From UBA1046 sp050945515 (GTDB lineage Bacteria > Bacillota > Clostridia > Saccharofermentanales > DTU023), in NCBI GenBank assembly GCA_050945515.1, contig JBMNTB010000026.1, forward strand, positions 1 to 24,311: a DNA stretch of 24,311 nt, given 5' to 3'. Position 1 is the first letter of the stretch, and each line of letters starts with the position of its first letter. The notes under the pieces are model-generated. The model was not told where the DNA came from and ran no database searches. It saw nothing but the letters and a program-made list of their open reading frames with translations. Positions 1-7,850 of the stretch are shown here, in pieces. A program made the translations under genes and the position numbers.

Positions 1-1882
1 GTATCTTTTTCAGCATATTACGGTTCGCCAATTTGGTAGTTTCATCAAAATAGGCGTAATCATAGAGCATCTCCTCGTATAGAGCCTTTTGCTTGGCATC
101 ACCCAAGATATTTGTCATCATTTTTAAGAAGTATAATCGGCTTTCGCTGTAACTTATATCACTCAGGTCATAGTATTCAGTGATAATCATTCCTATTACT
201 TTTTTGTTAACCTCTATCGGCAGGGCAAAAAAAGAATTAATTCCTCTTGTCAGAAAAAAATCTCCTTGTTCTGCGGCTTCGTCAGCGGCAAGGTGGGCGA
301 AGTCTCCATATGTGATGGTTGCATCCTTAGTGATCAGAGATTGAGCCATGGGCAAAGTCGCTGTCTTAACTTTCATCCCGGGATAAAAAGGAAATGATTC
401 GCGCTTAACGCTTTTCACACAGGTATTGAGAATGGTTGCGTCTTCGTAATCCTCGTCGAATCCGATGATATATGCATGGTTGAATCCAAGTATATCGGCT
501 GACATTTCCAGCATCTCATCGGTTTTCTCTTTGGCGTTTTCACTATTAACCGAAATAAAACTGGAAGAGATCTTTTCCAACACTTCCTGTTCTTTGGCGA
601 ACTGTTGATATCCTTCTATCTTTGAAGCATATTCATTCGTCAGATATCGCACAGCAATAAAAGTAAGTACAATAAGAGACATTCTTAAGATATATTCATT
701 CCAATCTACGGTGACGGAAACTTCCGGGTAAATTATCCCCAGAACAACTTGAATTATCAGGATTGCCACCAAAAAGAGAATTGCATGGATATCACTATTA
801 AGAACAACGGTATACAGGAAAAACAGTATATACACCGCCCATATCGTTAACGCTCCCGTATCAGCGTTTACCCTCATCATATAAAACAAACTTAATGTGT
901 TTACTATTAGAAATATGGTATTTTGAATAGCATGATTTCTCGTTATAAGCGGTATAAACCTTACAAATATTCCAATCAACAATAAAGCCGCAGCGTACAA
1001 AAGTTCACTTTCTAACGGTCTCTTCAGACCAAAATATCCTATCAAAAACGATAGTGCACTACCTATCACAAATATAGCTGTTACTGTTTCAAACAAACGC
1101 AATCGGCCATCGTCCAATAATTTATCAGCTCCCCGCAGCACAGGTGTTAACCTCTTTCTTTTAAGAAGCAGCCCAAATTTTCTCGATGCGGAGTACAATG
1201 TTGTCATGGGAATCATCAAAAATATAATAGTTAATTGGGGAAAAGAGCTTTCTCCAAGGATATCAGGCAGAGTTTCCGTTGCTACTCCCAAGATGAGGGG
1301 AATCAGTATTGATATTAAAAAATATGTTGCCTGCCGCTTCAGAGGAGTACGAGGTTCAATATTTTTCCACCAGCGAACAAGCAATATTAGGCTTGCAAAC
1401 AAAAATACAGAATAGTATACGATAAACCAAATTCCCCAAATATCGAGGGGAATAGTGTTTACCCAACCGAAAGCCCAACCGAAAGCACTTGGCGCCATTT
1501 CATATTGTTGATCTGCAACAAGTCCCAAGGGTGCAAACAGAATAATATTTATAACAGCGGGCAAATATATCATCAAGTGCATAATCCACTTGTTTAATCG
1601 ACTTTCAGTTTTTGTCAGAAGCAGTACAAAGTGGAGTAAAATACTGTAAAAAATTCCCCAACCGAAAACGGAGAATAATCTCCAAAAAGCACTTGCTTCC
1701 GCTGTTGATGCTGAATTTGAAAGCGAATATGAAAATGACCAAATAGCCATTGAACTTGTTAGGATCAGAAACAGCCTGTTGATTTTGCTTTTTGCATTGG
1801 CAACTACTGTATATGCACAAAGAAACGCATAAAAACAGCCGCAAATATAATATATTATTGATATAGCAAAAGCATATTTCAT
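1..1882 (-). CDS. Multi-pass membrane GAF/GGDEF signalling protein, C-terminus beyond the window
   Basis: An open frame runs without a stop from an ATG at 1882 to the left edge, giving 627 codons. The ATG has an AAGGAG ribosome-binding site at 1892-1897, nine bases away. Residues 1 to about 220 form hydrophobic helices resembling the 7TM sensor region found at the N-terminus of some histidine kinases. More membrane helices follow to about residue 395. A soluble GAF-like region spans about 405-600. The frame then enters the start of a GGDEF domain: D613 to R621 fit the DxxTxLxNR signature of diguanylate cyclases. Catalytic GGDEF residues, and any EAL domain behind them, lie outside the window, so activity cannot be judged. 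Likely role: membrane sensor controlling c-di-GMP. It lies downstream of, and on the same strand as, a complete diguanylate cyclase. Confidence 0.85.
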   Translation of the reverse strand, partial: MKYAFAISIIYYICGCFYAFLCAYTVVANAKSKINRLFLILTSSMAIWSFSYSLSNSASTAEASAFWRLFSVFGWGIFYSILLHFVLLLTKTESRLNKWIMHLMIYLPAVINIILFAPLGLVADQQYEMAPSAFGWAFGWVNTIPLDIWGIWFIVYYSVFLFASLILLVRWWKNIEPRTPLKRQATYFLISILIPLILGVATETLPDILGESSFPQLTIIFLMIPMTTLYSASRKFGLLLKRKRLTPVLRGADKLLDDGRLRLFETVTAIFVIGSALSFLIGYFGLKRPLESELLYAAALLLIGIFVRFIPLITRNHAIQNTIFLIVNTLSLFYMMRVNADTGALTIWAVYILFFLYTVVLNSDIHAILFLVAILIIQVVLGIIYPEVSVTVDWNEYILRMSLIVLTFIAVRYLTNEYASKIEGYQQFAKEQEVLEKISSSFISVNSENAKEKTDEMLEMSADILGFNHAYIIGFDEDYEDATILNTCVKSVKRESFPFYPGMKVKTATLPMAQSLITKDATITYGDFAHLAADEAAEQGDFFLTRGINSFFALPIEVNKKVIGMIITEYYDLSDISYSESRLYFLKMMTNILGDAKQKALYEEMLYDYAYFDETTKLANRNMLKKI

Positions 1883-1895
1883 GTTCTTTAACTCC

Positions 1896-1939
1896 TTAAA
1901 GCAAAGAACTTAACCCTTTAAAGCAAAGAACTTAACCCT
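1896..1939. repeat. Perfect 22-bp tandem duplication upstream of the GAF/GGDEF gene
   Basis: Two identical 22-bp units lie back to back at 1896-1917 and 1918-1939. The inner edge overlaps the ribosome-binding site of the gene starting at 1882. Each unit carries GGGTTAAGTTC on the minus strand. It could be a recent slippage duplication or a paired binding site in the leader. Confidence 0.8.
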
Positions 1940-1993
1940 ATTTATTGCAATCCTAGCCTGTTTTTTGCTGCTTTTCAAGCTAGTTAGAAACGC

Positions 1994-3097
1994 TTACATG
2001 ACCACTACATTTTTTCCTGAAGCTTTTCCTTCATACATAAGGCGATCGCATGTATCTATACTTTGCTCCACATTATCAACATTTAGTGAACAGACGCCGA
2101 TTGTTACAGTGACTTGCAGGTTCTCACCATGGGGTGTTTCCATATGCTCCAACTCGATTTTGCTACGTAGCTTGTCTAGGGTACGAAAAGCGGTAGAGAC
2201 ATCGATGTTTTTAAGCAAAATCAAAAATTCTTCCCCGCCCCAACGAAACACAAGATCTGTTTTGCGCAGATTAGTTGTAAGAAAATTGCCAATCCATATC
2301 AAGACACCGTCGCCAACCTGGTGGCCATAGGTATCATTAACCACTTTAAAATCGTCAAGATCCAGCATTGCGACACACCAGACCTGCTCCTGCTCAAAGC
2401 GATCAGTTCTCAGCCTTTCAAAAAAACTGTGCGCGTATCTGCGGTTAAAAAGACCGGTTAGCGGATCCGTGTAGGCCTCACCTTTGCTTTTTGCCAATTC
2501 TTTTTCGTTAAATTTAATAATTGTGCCCCAAATTAATTTCCCTATGGTTAACTGGATAACAGTTACAATAAATGACAACTGAATATTAAATAAAGTAAGT
2601 ATGATATTGGCTGTTCCAATGTCCCAAAGTGGCACCGCATAGTGAGTAATAAAAATGAGAGCGATCATACACGCCCACAGGATAAAAATCACCAGAGCAC
2701 GAACGGAGATGTGCGCATAGGGAATTATTATCTGCATCATAAGCGTAACCAGCAGATACAATACTATGAAATTATTTGTGCCAATACAGATTGCGCACGA
2801 CATAACATAAGCCACAACTGTCGCAGAAAACAAAATACCAAACAGTAAATAATGGCCTTTATCAATCAACTTAAACAGAAATATATCAATCAGAAAGCCA
2901 ACCAGACTGATGACAAGTAAAGGCCAAATACTGATAGCCAAGTGAAATAATGAAAGGAACAGATTCATAGTCGCGGCATAAACACATGCAGCATATGAAA
3001 TCAAATACAAATATTTTTCATGATCATTTATGAATGAACGATGTGATATACGACTAGATAAGAGACCATAAAAAAATTTTTCCAGTTTCTCAACCAT
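1994..3097 (-). CDS. Membrane diguanylate cyclase (GGDEF)
   Basis: This complete 367-residue protein should make c-di-GMP from two GTP at the membrane. About six hydrophobic segments fill residues 30-195 and a GGDEF domain fills about 205-367. Visible motifs are DPLTGLFNRR (211-220), the metal-binding stretch LDLDD around 246-249, and the active-site loop GGEEF at 287-291. RKTD at 278-281 lies five residues before the active-site loop, which is the position of the inhibitory I-site, so product feedback inhibition is expected. The ATG at 3097 has a GGAG ribosome-binding site at 3105-3108. The membrane part is not a sensor family I can name, so the signal is unknown. A strong promoter candidate lies 48-76 bp upstream. 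Confidence 0.93.
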   Translation of the reverse strand: MVEKLEKFFYGLLSSRISHRSFINDHEKYLYLISYAACVYAATMNLFLSLFHLAISIWPLLVISLVGFLIDIFLFKLIDKGHYLLFGILFSATVVAYVMSCAICIGTNNFIVLYLLVTLMMQIIIPYAHISVRALVIFILWACMIALIFITHYAVPLWDIGTANIILTLFNIQLSFIVTVIQLTIGKLIWGTIIKFNEKELAKSKGEAYTDPLTGLFNRRYAHSFFERLRTDRFEQEQVWCVAMLDLDDFKVVNDTYGHQVGDGVLIWIGNFLTTNLRKTDLVFRWGGEEFLILLKNIDVSTAFRTLDKLRSKIELEHMETPHGENLQVTVTIGVCSLNVDNVEQSIDTCDRLMYEGKASGKNVVVM

Positions 3098-3144
3098 CGG
3101 GCATCTCCAACATTGATAGCAATAACAAAATTTGATTTCGTTGT

Positions 3145-3173
3145 ATTTTAATGGTGCACTGTTTTTTTGTCAA
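3145..3173 (-). promoter_or_regulatory. Sigma-A-type promoter for the diguanylate cyclase gene
   Basis: On the minus strand TTGACA (3168-3173) is followed by a 17-bp spacer and TAAAAT (3145-3150), matching the housekeeping consensus at 11 of 12 positions. It predicts a leader of about 40 bases before the ATG at 3097. Confidence 0.75.
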
Positions 3174-3180
3174 CGCAGCC

Positions 3181-3212
3181 TTTATGCATTATAGCTATAG
3201 GGATTGCATAAA
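3181..3212. promoter_or_regulatory. Inverted repeat just upstream of the diguanylate cyclase promoter
   Basis: TTTATGCA (3181-3188) and TGCATAAA (3205-3212) are perfect 8-bp arms around a 16-bp spacer that itself contains ATAGCTAT. It begins seven bases upstream of the -35 box, where an activator could bind. The rest of the 3098-3416 gap holds this site, the promoter, the terminator candidate and AT-rich DNA. Confidence 0.35.
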
Positions 3213-3330
3213 TAAATGAAAAGTTCTTTCGGAAAACATTCCTAGCTTAAATGGAATCGAGCATTTCATCGCCTTAACCCTCCTTAACGAAGTTAAATTG
3301 CTAATACAATAATCTTACCCTATAAACTAA

Positions 3331-3359
3331 GAGGAGCCTGAAGATCTTGTCGGCTCCTC
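3331..3359 (-). terminator. Hairpin terminator candidate after the M20D amidohydrolase gene
   Basis: GAGGAGCC (3331-3338) and GGCTCCTC (3352-3359) form a perfect 8-bp stem around a 13-base loop, about 58 bases past the stop of the gene ending at 3417. The run of T on the minus strand after the stem is short and broken. The plus-strand side has CTTTT, but no plus-strand gene precedes it. Confidence 0.6.
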
Positions 3360-3416
3360 CTTTTCCTAAAAATTATAGTAATACGGTTATTCTATCACAA
3401 AAATTTTTCTGCCCGG

Positions 3417-4592
3417 TTAGGCATGTTCTTTCAGCCATTTTATTGCCACGTGGGCTAAGAGGGCACTGCTGATAGGCAGGACGGCTTCGTCAAAGACAAC
3501 TTTCGGATTATGGAGGAAGTTTCTTTCTACGCCTTCCGGCTTACAACCGATAAAGAACATCACGGAAGGAATGGTACGTGCAATATAGCCGAAGTCATCC
3601 GAAGCAGACAGGCGGTAATTAGGATCAGTCTCAAAGTCCATACCGAAGTCCTCCAGGTATTCGCTGACCTTATCCACCATCTCAGGATTGTTGACAATGG
3701 TAGGAGCACTCGAGACGATTTCAAGACTGGCTTCCGCGTGATACAAAGAAGCTATTTGGGTTGTAATCTCTTCAATACGACGCACAACATAGTCTCGGAT
3801 CTCCGGATTGTAGGTCCGCATTGTACCTCGCATTTCCACACTGTCCGGAATAATGTTGAAAGAAGAGCCGGAACTAATGCTGCAAATGCTCATTGCAAGG
3901 AACTCTGAACCCTTAATTTCGCGCACACGCATGGCGCCGATTGCGTTAAAGATTTGAACTGCAACATTGAGAGGATCGATGGAGTTTTCCGGTGTGCTAC
4001 CGTGACTACCGGAACCTTTAATCTTAATCAGGTAGTTATCCGCTGAGGTTGTGAAAGGTCCCTTGGAGTAATTGAGAACCCCGATCGGCGATGATGCATC
4101 AACGTGCAAGTCCAGTGCCGCATCCAGAGATGGATTTTCCATAATGCCCGCTTCGATCATGGCCTTTGCACCCGCAAAGATCTCTTCACCCGGTTGCCAC
4201 ATAAACTTGACGCGGCCGTGAATCTGATCTTTGTACTTGTTCAGCAAGATGGCAGTGCCGATGAGTGATGCAGCGTGCATATCATGACCACAACCATGAC
4301 TCTTTCCCTCAAATTCAGAAGCAAATTCTTCCCCGGATTCTTCTGCCAGAGGCAGGGCATCCATATCTGCCCGAATAAGCAGAGTCTTCCCGGGTTGTCC
4401 CCCTTCAATCAGGGCAGAAATACCACTATCGATAATTCTTTCCGCTTTGATTCCGTGTTTTCCCAACTGTTCCATAACAAAAGCTGTTGTTATCGGCAAG
4501 TCCATACCAACTTCCGGTTTTTTATGAATCTCGCGCCTAATCCGTGAAAGCTCCTCTTGCATGGCCTTAGCTTCATTTAAAAAATCTGACAT
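3417..4592 (-). CDS. M20D-family amidohydrolase (N-acyl amino acid / hippurate hydrolase type)
   Basis: A 391-residue cytoplasmic metallohydrolase of the family that removes acyl groups from amino acids or related amides. The substrate cannot be read from sequence. Metal-site motifs of family M20D are present: CGHDMHAA (C101, H103), PGEE (E136, E137), LHVDAS around H163, and a late HNP histidine near the C-terminus. HGSTPE marks the dimerisation/lid domain. A longer frame reaches an ATG at 4712, but I chose 4592. It has an AGAGGTGG ribosome-binding site, gives the usual family length, and the extra 40 residues would be encoded by a probable promoter region. It is divergent from the BMP lipoprotein gene, with a 348-bp gap between them. 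Confidence 0.9.
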   Translation of the reverse strand: MSDFLNEAKAMQEELSRIRREIHKKPEVGMDLPITTAFVMEQLGKHGIKAERIIDSGISALIEGGQPGKTLLIRADMDALPLAEESGEEFASEFEGKSHGCGHDMHAASLIGTAILLNKYKDQIHGRVKFMWQPGEEIFAGAKAMIEAGIMENPSLDAALDLHVDASSPIGVLNYSKGPFTTSADNYLIKIKGSGSHGSTPENSIDPLNVAVQIFNAIGAMRVREIKGSEFLAMSICSISSGSSFNIIPDSVEMRGTMRTYNPEIRDYVVRRIEEITTQIASLYHAEASLEIVSSAPTIVNNPEMVDKVSEYLEDFGMDFETDPNYRLSASDDFGYIARTIPSVMFFIGCKPEGVERNFLHNPKVVFDEAVLPISSALLAHVAIKWLKEHA

Positions 4593-4680
4593 ATTCCACC
4601 TCTTATTATTAGCGCAATTTGACTTATGAAATATTCCATTCTTGACAAAGAAAATTAGCCAGCGCCGTAATATATGTACA

Positions 4681-4712
4681 ATTATACTAGCAAATAAAGT
4701 GATAATCGTCAA
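4681..4712 (-). promoter_or_regulatory. Possible promoter of the amidohydrolase gene
   Basis: On the minus strand TTGACG (4707-4712) lies 17 bp from TAGTAT and 20 bp from an exact TATAAT (4681-4686). The leader would be about 80 bases. The rest of the 4593-4940 gap is very AT-rich, with no RNA gene or riboswitch that I recognise. Confidence 0.35.
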
Positions 4713-4876
4713 TAAAAAGCATCATATATATAGTTTATTAATAAAATTATTAATTCATATTCTACTTAGACACTACTCAGACAGTTTTTTCGGAGTCATA
4801 CGAAGTAATACCCCTAGAATATTCTTTAAATTAAATTTAATAATATTAGACTAATTCGAATAATATATGATAAACT

Positions 4877-4912
4877 TATAATATCTGGTAAATTTAGCAG
4901 TAACCACCAGAT
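4877..4912 (+). promoter_or_regulatory. -10 box and adjacent inverted repeat upstream of the BMP lipoprotein gene
   Basis: An exact TATAAT at 4877-4882 is followed at once by ATCTGGT (4883-4889), which pairs with ACCAGAT (4906-4912). The -35 is weak. A palindrome covering the transcription start would suit a repressor site, or it could be a small leader hairpin. It is the only good promoter signal seen before the plus-strand block that starts at 4941. Confidence 0.4.
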
Positions 4913-4940
4913 TAACTATCCGGAAAGGCAGAGAGCACCT

Positions 4941-6011
4941 ATGAAAAAAGTTGCAATTATTCTACTTATTACAATGTTTTTGCTCCTGACCGCTTGTACG
5001 GGTGGCAAAATTACCTATGTTGGCGACAGTCCTAATGTCGCCTTAATTATTGCCAACCGTGGGGACATGGGATTTAACGATAGTGCAGTAATTGGCCTCA
5101 ATGTTTCTAAACAGGATCACGGAACCAATTTGACCATCCTTGAACACGACAATAAGGCGGAAAACTTTGAGAAAGTTTTTATGGAAGCGGTCAATGGCTA
5201 TAATCATGTGATCATGACGTCTTCTATGATGAAGGAAACTATAGAAAAACATGCTGCCGATTACCCTGATATTAAATTCCTCATGTACGACGGAGAGGTT
5301 GATTGGAGTAAAGGGGATTTAAAAAATGTCTATTGCATTGTCTATCGTGCCAGTGAGGCAGCCTACTTGGCCGGATACCTCGCTGCCTCTACAACGGAGA
5401 CGGCAAAAATCGGCTTTGTCGGCGGCGTAGACAATACGAATATCCATGATTTTGCTGTGGGCTATGTGGAAGGCGCCAAGAAGAAAAATCCGGATATTCA
5501 GATCTATTTAGAAAATGCTAATAGTTTCGAAGACATAGACAAGGGAAAAGAAATTGCCCAAAGTATGATTGATAATGGCGTGGATATCATCTTCAGCGCA
5601 GCCGGCTCTGTAAACCTCGGCGTTCTGGATGTTCTGGCTAAAAATGATCTGCCGATGATTGGTGTAGATACCGACCAATATTCGCTCTTTATGGCGACCG
5701 GTCAAGAAGATCTTGCCGAACATATTATTACCTCGGTAACCAAAGATATCGGTGATTCTCTGTATCAAGCCATTGAGAATTATACGACGCGGGAAGTTAT
5801 TACCGGTGAAACTAAAGTAGTCGGTTTAAAGGAAAATGGTGTTGCATTAGCAAAAAATGATCACTATAAAAACACAGTCCCCCAGACAATACAAGAGGAG
5901 ATTGACGCTCTGGAGCAGGAAATCATCGCAGGAACAATAACCGTGCCTTCGGCCCGTACGCTTTCCCTTGATGAAATCCAAGCTATTTTTCAAAGTGTTC
6001 AACCAAAATAA
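4941..6011 (+). CDS. BMP/PBP1-type substrate-binding lipoprotein
   Basis: A 356-residue lipoprotein with a short signal peptide and lipobox LTAC (Cys19), so it should be anchored outside the membrane. The fold motifs match the Bmp/Med/PnrA family: an early NVALIIANRGDMGFNDSA segment, YLAGYLAAS and KIGFVGGVDN, FAVGYVEGA, then VDIIFSAAGSVNLGVL and IGVDTDQ. Known members bind purine nucleosides and feed an ABC importer. No ATPase or ABC permease gene lies nearby, so it is either an orphan serving a remote importer or a receptor. It sits 21 bases before a KdgT-family permease gene and is probably co-transcribed with it. A GGAAAGG ribosome-binding site precedes the ATG. Confidence 0.85.
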   Translation: MKKVAIILLITMFLLLTACTGGKITYVGDSPNVALIIANRGDMGFNDSAVIGLNVSKQDHGTNLTILEHDNKAENFEKVFMEAVNGYNHVIMTSSMMKETIEKHAADYPDIKFLMYDGEVDWSKGDLKNVYCIVYRASEAAYLAGYLAASTTETAKIGFVGGVDNTNIHDFAVGYVEGAKKKNPDIQIYLENANSFEDIDKGKEIAQSMIDNGVDIIFSAAGSVNLGVLDVLAKNDLPMIGVDTDQYSLFMATGQEDLAEHIITSVTKDIGDSLYQAIENYTTREVITGETKVVGLKENGVALAKNDHYKNTVPQTIQEEIDALEQEIIAGTITVPSARTLSLDEIQAIFQSVQPK

Positions 6012-6032
6012 AATTCAGAAGAGGACAATACT

Positions 6033-7001
6033 ATGCTTAAGTTTATGAGAAAAATACCCGGCGGTTTGCTCTTGATCCCGATGCTTATTTCCGCCCTCGT
6101 GAATACTTTCGCCCCTGGTTTTTTGGGACAATTCGGCGGGCTCACAGAAGCACTTCTGACATCTAAGGGCACAGGCTATGTTGTAGGTCTTGTCTGCTTC
6201 TGCTCTGCTGCGATGCTTGATCTTAAAAGCTTGGGTAAGGTCTTGAAAAAACAAGGTGTGTTGCTTGTTGTAAAAATTATTCTCTGTTTAGGTTTTGCTG
6301 CAGCCTTCATGGCAGCTTTTGGCCTAAGCGGAATCGATGTAGGAGCGTTTAGCATTTCTGCGCTTGGTTTTACAGTTGCCATTTGCTCTATCAATCCATC
6401 TATGTACCTGGCAATGGTTAGTGAATACGGTGTTGAGCAAGACAAGGGTGCTTTTGGTTTGACCGGTTTGCTCTGTGTTCCCGCCTTCCCTATTTTCGTG
6501 TTCAGTATCATCAGAGGCGGCTCACTGGACTGGATGCCCATCCTTGCCGTACTGATTCCCATCCTCTTGGGATTGCTGATTGGAAACCTCGACAAAGATT
6601 TGGCGAAAATGTTCGGTGGCATGGTGGGATCCCTGACACCTTTTATGGGTTGGTCCTTTGGATCCAGTATCAATCTGATTGATGCGGTCAAACAAGGGGG
6701 ACTGGGAGGCGTGGTCATTTCCGCTGTATACTACTTGCTGATGATCCCCGTAATTTTGCTCGTAGAGACAAAGGTGCTAAAGGAAAGCGGCATATCCACT
6801 TTGGGCATGAGTTCAATTGCCGGACTCAGCATCTCTATACCAAGCATTATAGCTTTTGCCTCGCCTGACCAGGTACCCTATGCGAGTACTGCCACCGCTC
6901 AAATTGCCTTTGGTGTTGTGCTCACGAGTATTATTACTCCCATTATTACTCAACGTTTTGCTAAGAAGAAAGGGTTAGTTAAGCCAAAAGTCGCTAAATA
7001 A
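6033..7001 (+). CDS. 2-keto-3-deoxygluconate permease family (KdgT-like) transporter
   Basis: A 322-residue, strongly hydrophobic protein with about ten membrane segments. It starts with the family hallmark KIPGGLLLIPML and contains GFTVAICSINPSMYLA in the middle, as in the KdgT family of proton symporters. Enterobacterial KdgT imports 2-keto-3-deoxygluconate from pectin breakdown. No kdgK, kdgA or pectinase gene is nearby, so the substrate here is open. The start at 6033 has an AGAGGA ribosome-binding site; an ATG at 6045 is possible. It follows the BMP lipoprotein gene and precedes the QueG-like gene by 25 bases, so these three look like one operon. Confidence 0.85.
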   Translation: MLKFMRKIPGGLLLIPMLISALVNTFAPGFLGQFGGLTEALLTSKGTGYVVGLVCFCSAAMLDLKSLGKVLKKQGVLLVVKIILCLGFAAAFMAAFGLSGIDVGAFSISALGFTVAICSINPSMYLAMVSEYGVEQDKGAFGLTGLLCVPAFPIFVFSIIRGGSLDWMPILAVLIPILLGLLIGNLDKDLAKMFGGMVGSLTPFMGWSFGSSINLIDAVKQGGLGGVVISAVYYLLMIPVILLVETKVLKESGISTLGMSSIAGLSISIPSIIAFASPDQVPYASTATAQIAFGVVLTSIITPIITQRFAKKKGLVKPKVAK

Positions 7002-7026
7002 GGCCGCATCTTAATAGCGGAAATAG

Positions 7027-7707
7027 ATGGACATTACTACCGACTTAAAAGAATTGCTTTATGCCGTGGGAGCAAAACTGGTTGGCATAGCAGACCTGAC
7101 AGGGGTGGAAAACTGTGAATATCCGGTTGGTGTTTCAATTGCCATCCCTCTGCCGCAGCAGATCGTTGAAAAGGTAAAAACTGCTCCTGATCAAGAATAC
7201 TTTAAAGTCTATCAAGACCTCAATCATCGTCTGGATAGCATCGTTACTCTGGGAGCTGACTTTCTGACCGAGAAAGGCTTCCGCTCCTTAGCTCTGACGA
7301 AAGAACTCTGTTTTTACGATGAAAATAATCGCACTGCACTGCCTTATAAAACCGTCGCGACTCTGGGCGGCCTGGGTTGGATCGGTAAAAACTGTCTCCT
7401 GGTTACACCGGAATATGGCTCGGCAATTCGCCTCTCCACTTTATTAACCGAAGCTCCACTTATAACGGATGAGCCAATCCTCAACTCCTGCTGTGAGAAT
7501 TGCGACCTTTGTGTAGCAGCTTGTCCTGCAACAGCTTTACATAATACTAATTGGAGTGCCGGCATGGATCGAGAGCTTATTGTCGATGCGAAAATCTGTG
7601 AACAGAAAGCCATGCAAATTACGGAACAAGAACTGGGCTTCCCTGTCACAATTTGCGGCAAGTGTTTTGCCGTCTGCTTAAGAACACAAAAGTGGCTTGA
7701 ACTGTGA
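7027..7707 (+). CDS. QueG-like double 4Fe-4S protein, short form
   Basis: A 226-residue soluble protein related to the iron-sulfur part of epoxyqueuosine reductase. KTVATLGGLGWIGKNCLLVTPEYGS (about 108-132) and its flanks match the QueG core. Two cluster motifs follow: C156-x2-C159-x2-C162-x3-C166-P, and C210-x2-C213-x3-C217 with C191 as the likely fourth ligand. True QueG is about 350-390 residues with a C-terminal HEAT-like region that is missing here. It is therefore probably a stand-alone reductase-like protein with another substrate and not the tRNA queuosine enzyme. The start is weakly supported (GCGGAAATAG before the ATG), although the N-terminus aligns well. Confidence 0.82.
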   Translation: MDITTDLKELLYAVGAKLVGIADLTGVENCEYPVGVSIAIPLPQQIVEKVKTAPDQEYFKVYQDLNHRLDSIVTLGADFLTEKGFRSLALTKELCFYDENNRTALPYKTVATLGGLGWIGKNCLLVTPEYGSAIRLSTLLTEAPLITDEPILNSCCENCDLCVAACPATALHNTNWSAGMDRELIVDAKICEQKAMQITEQELGFPVTICGKCFAVCLRTQKWLEL

Positions 7708-7850
7708 CTATAACTGGATTAGATTAAGAGCGACATAATCAGACCACCGTCAAGTTATATATATCTAGTAGGCAACTAAAGTCAGCTGTACTTTATTGTT
7801 GGAATTAATAATGGTTTAAAGTCGAAAAAATCAACATATGAGGGGTAATT

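Noticed and set aside
1206..1415. Small plus-strand frame in the left part of the window
   Set aside because: It is antisense to the 627-codon GAF/GGDEF frame, which continues beyond the left edge.
4593..4712. N-terminal 40-residue extension of the amidohydrolase, which looks like a membrane anchor
   Set aside because: It is encoded by AT-rich promoter-like DNA; the ATG at 4592 has a strong ribosome-binding site and gives the family length.
6176..6718. 180-codon minus-strand open frame opposite the KdgT-like gene
   Set aside because: Antisense shadow of a clear transporter gene; the product is proline/serine-rich with no recognisable domain and there is no ribosome-binding support.
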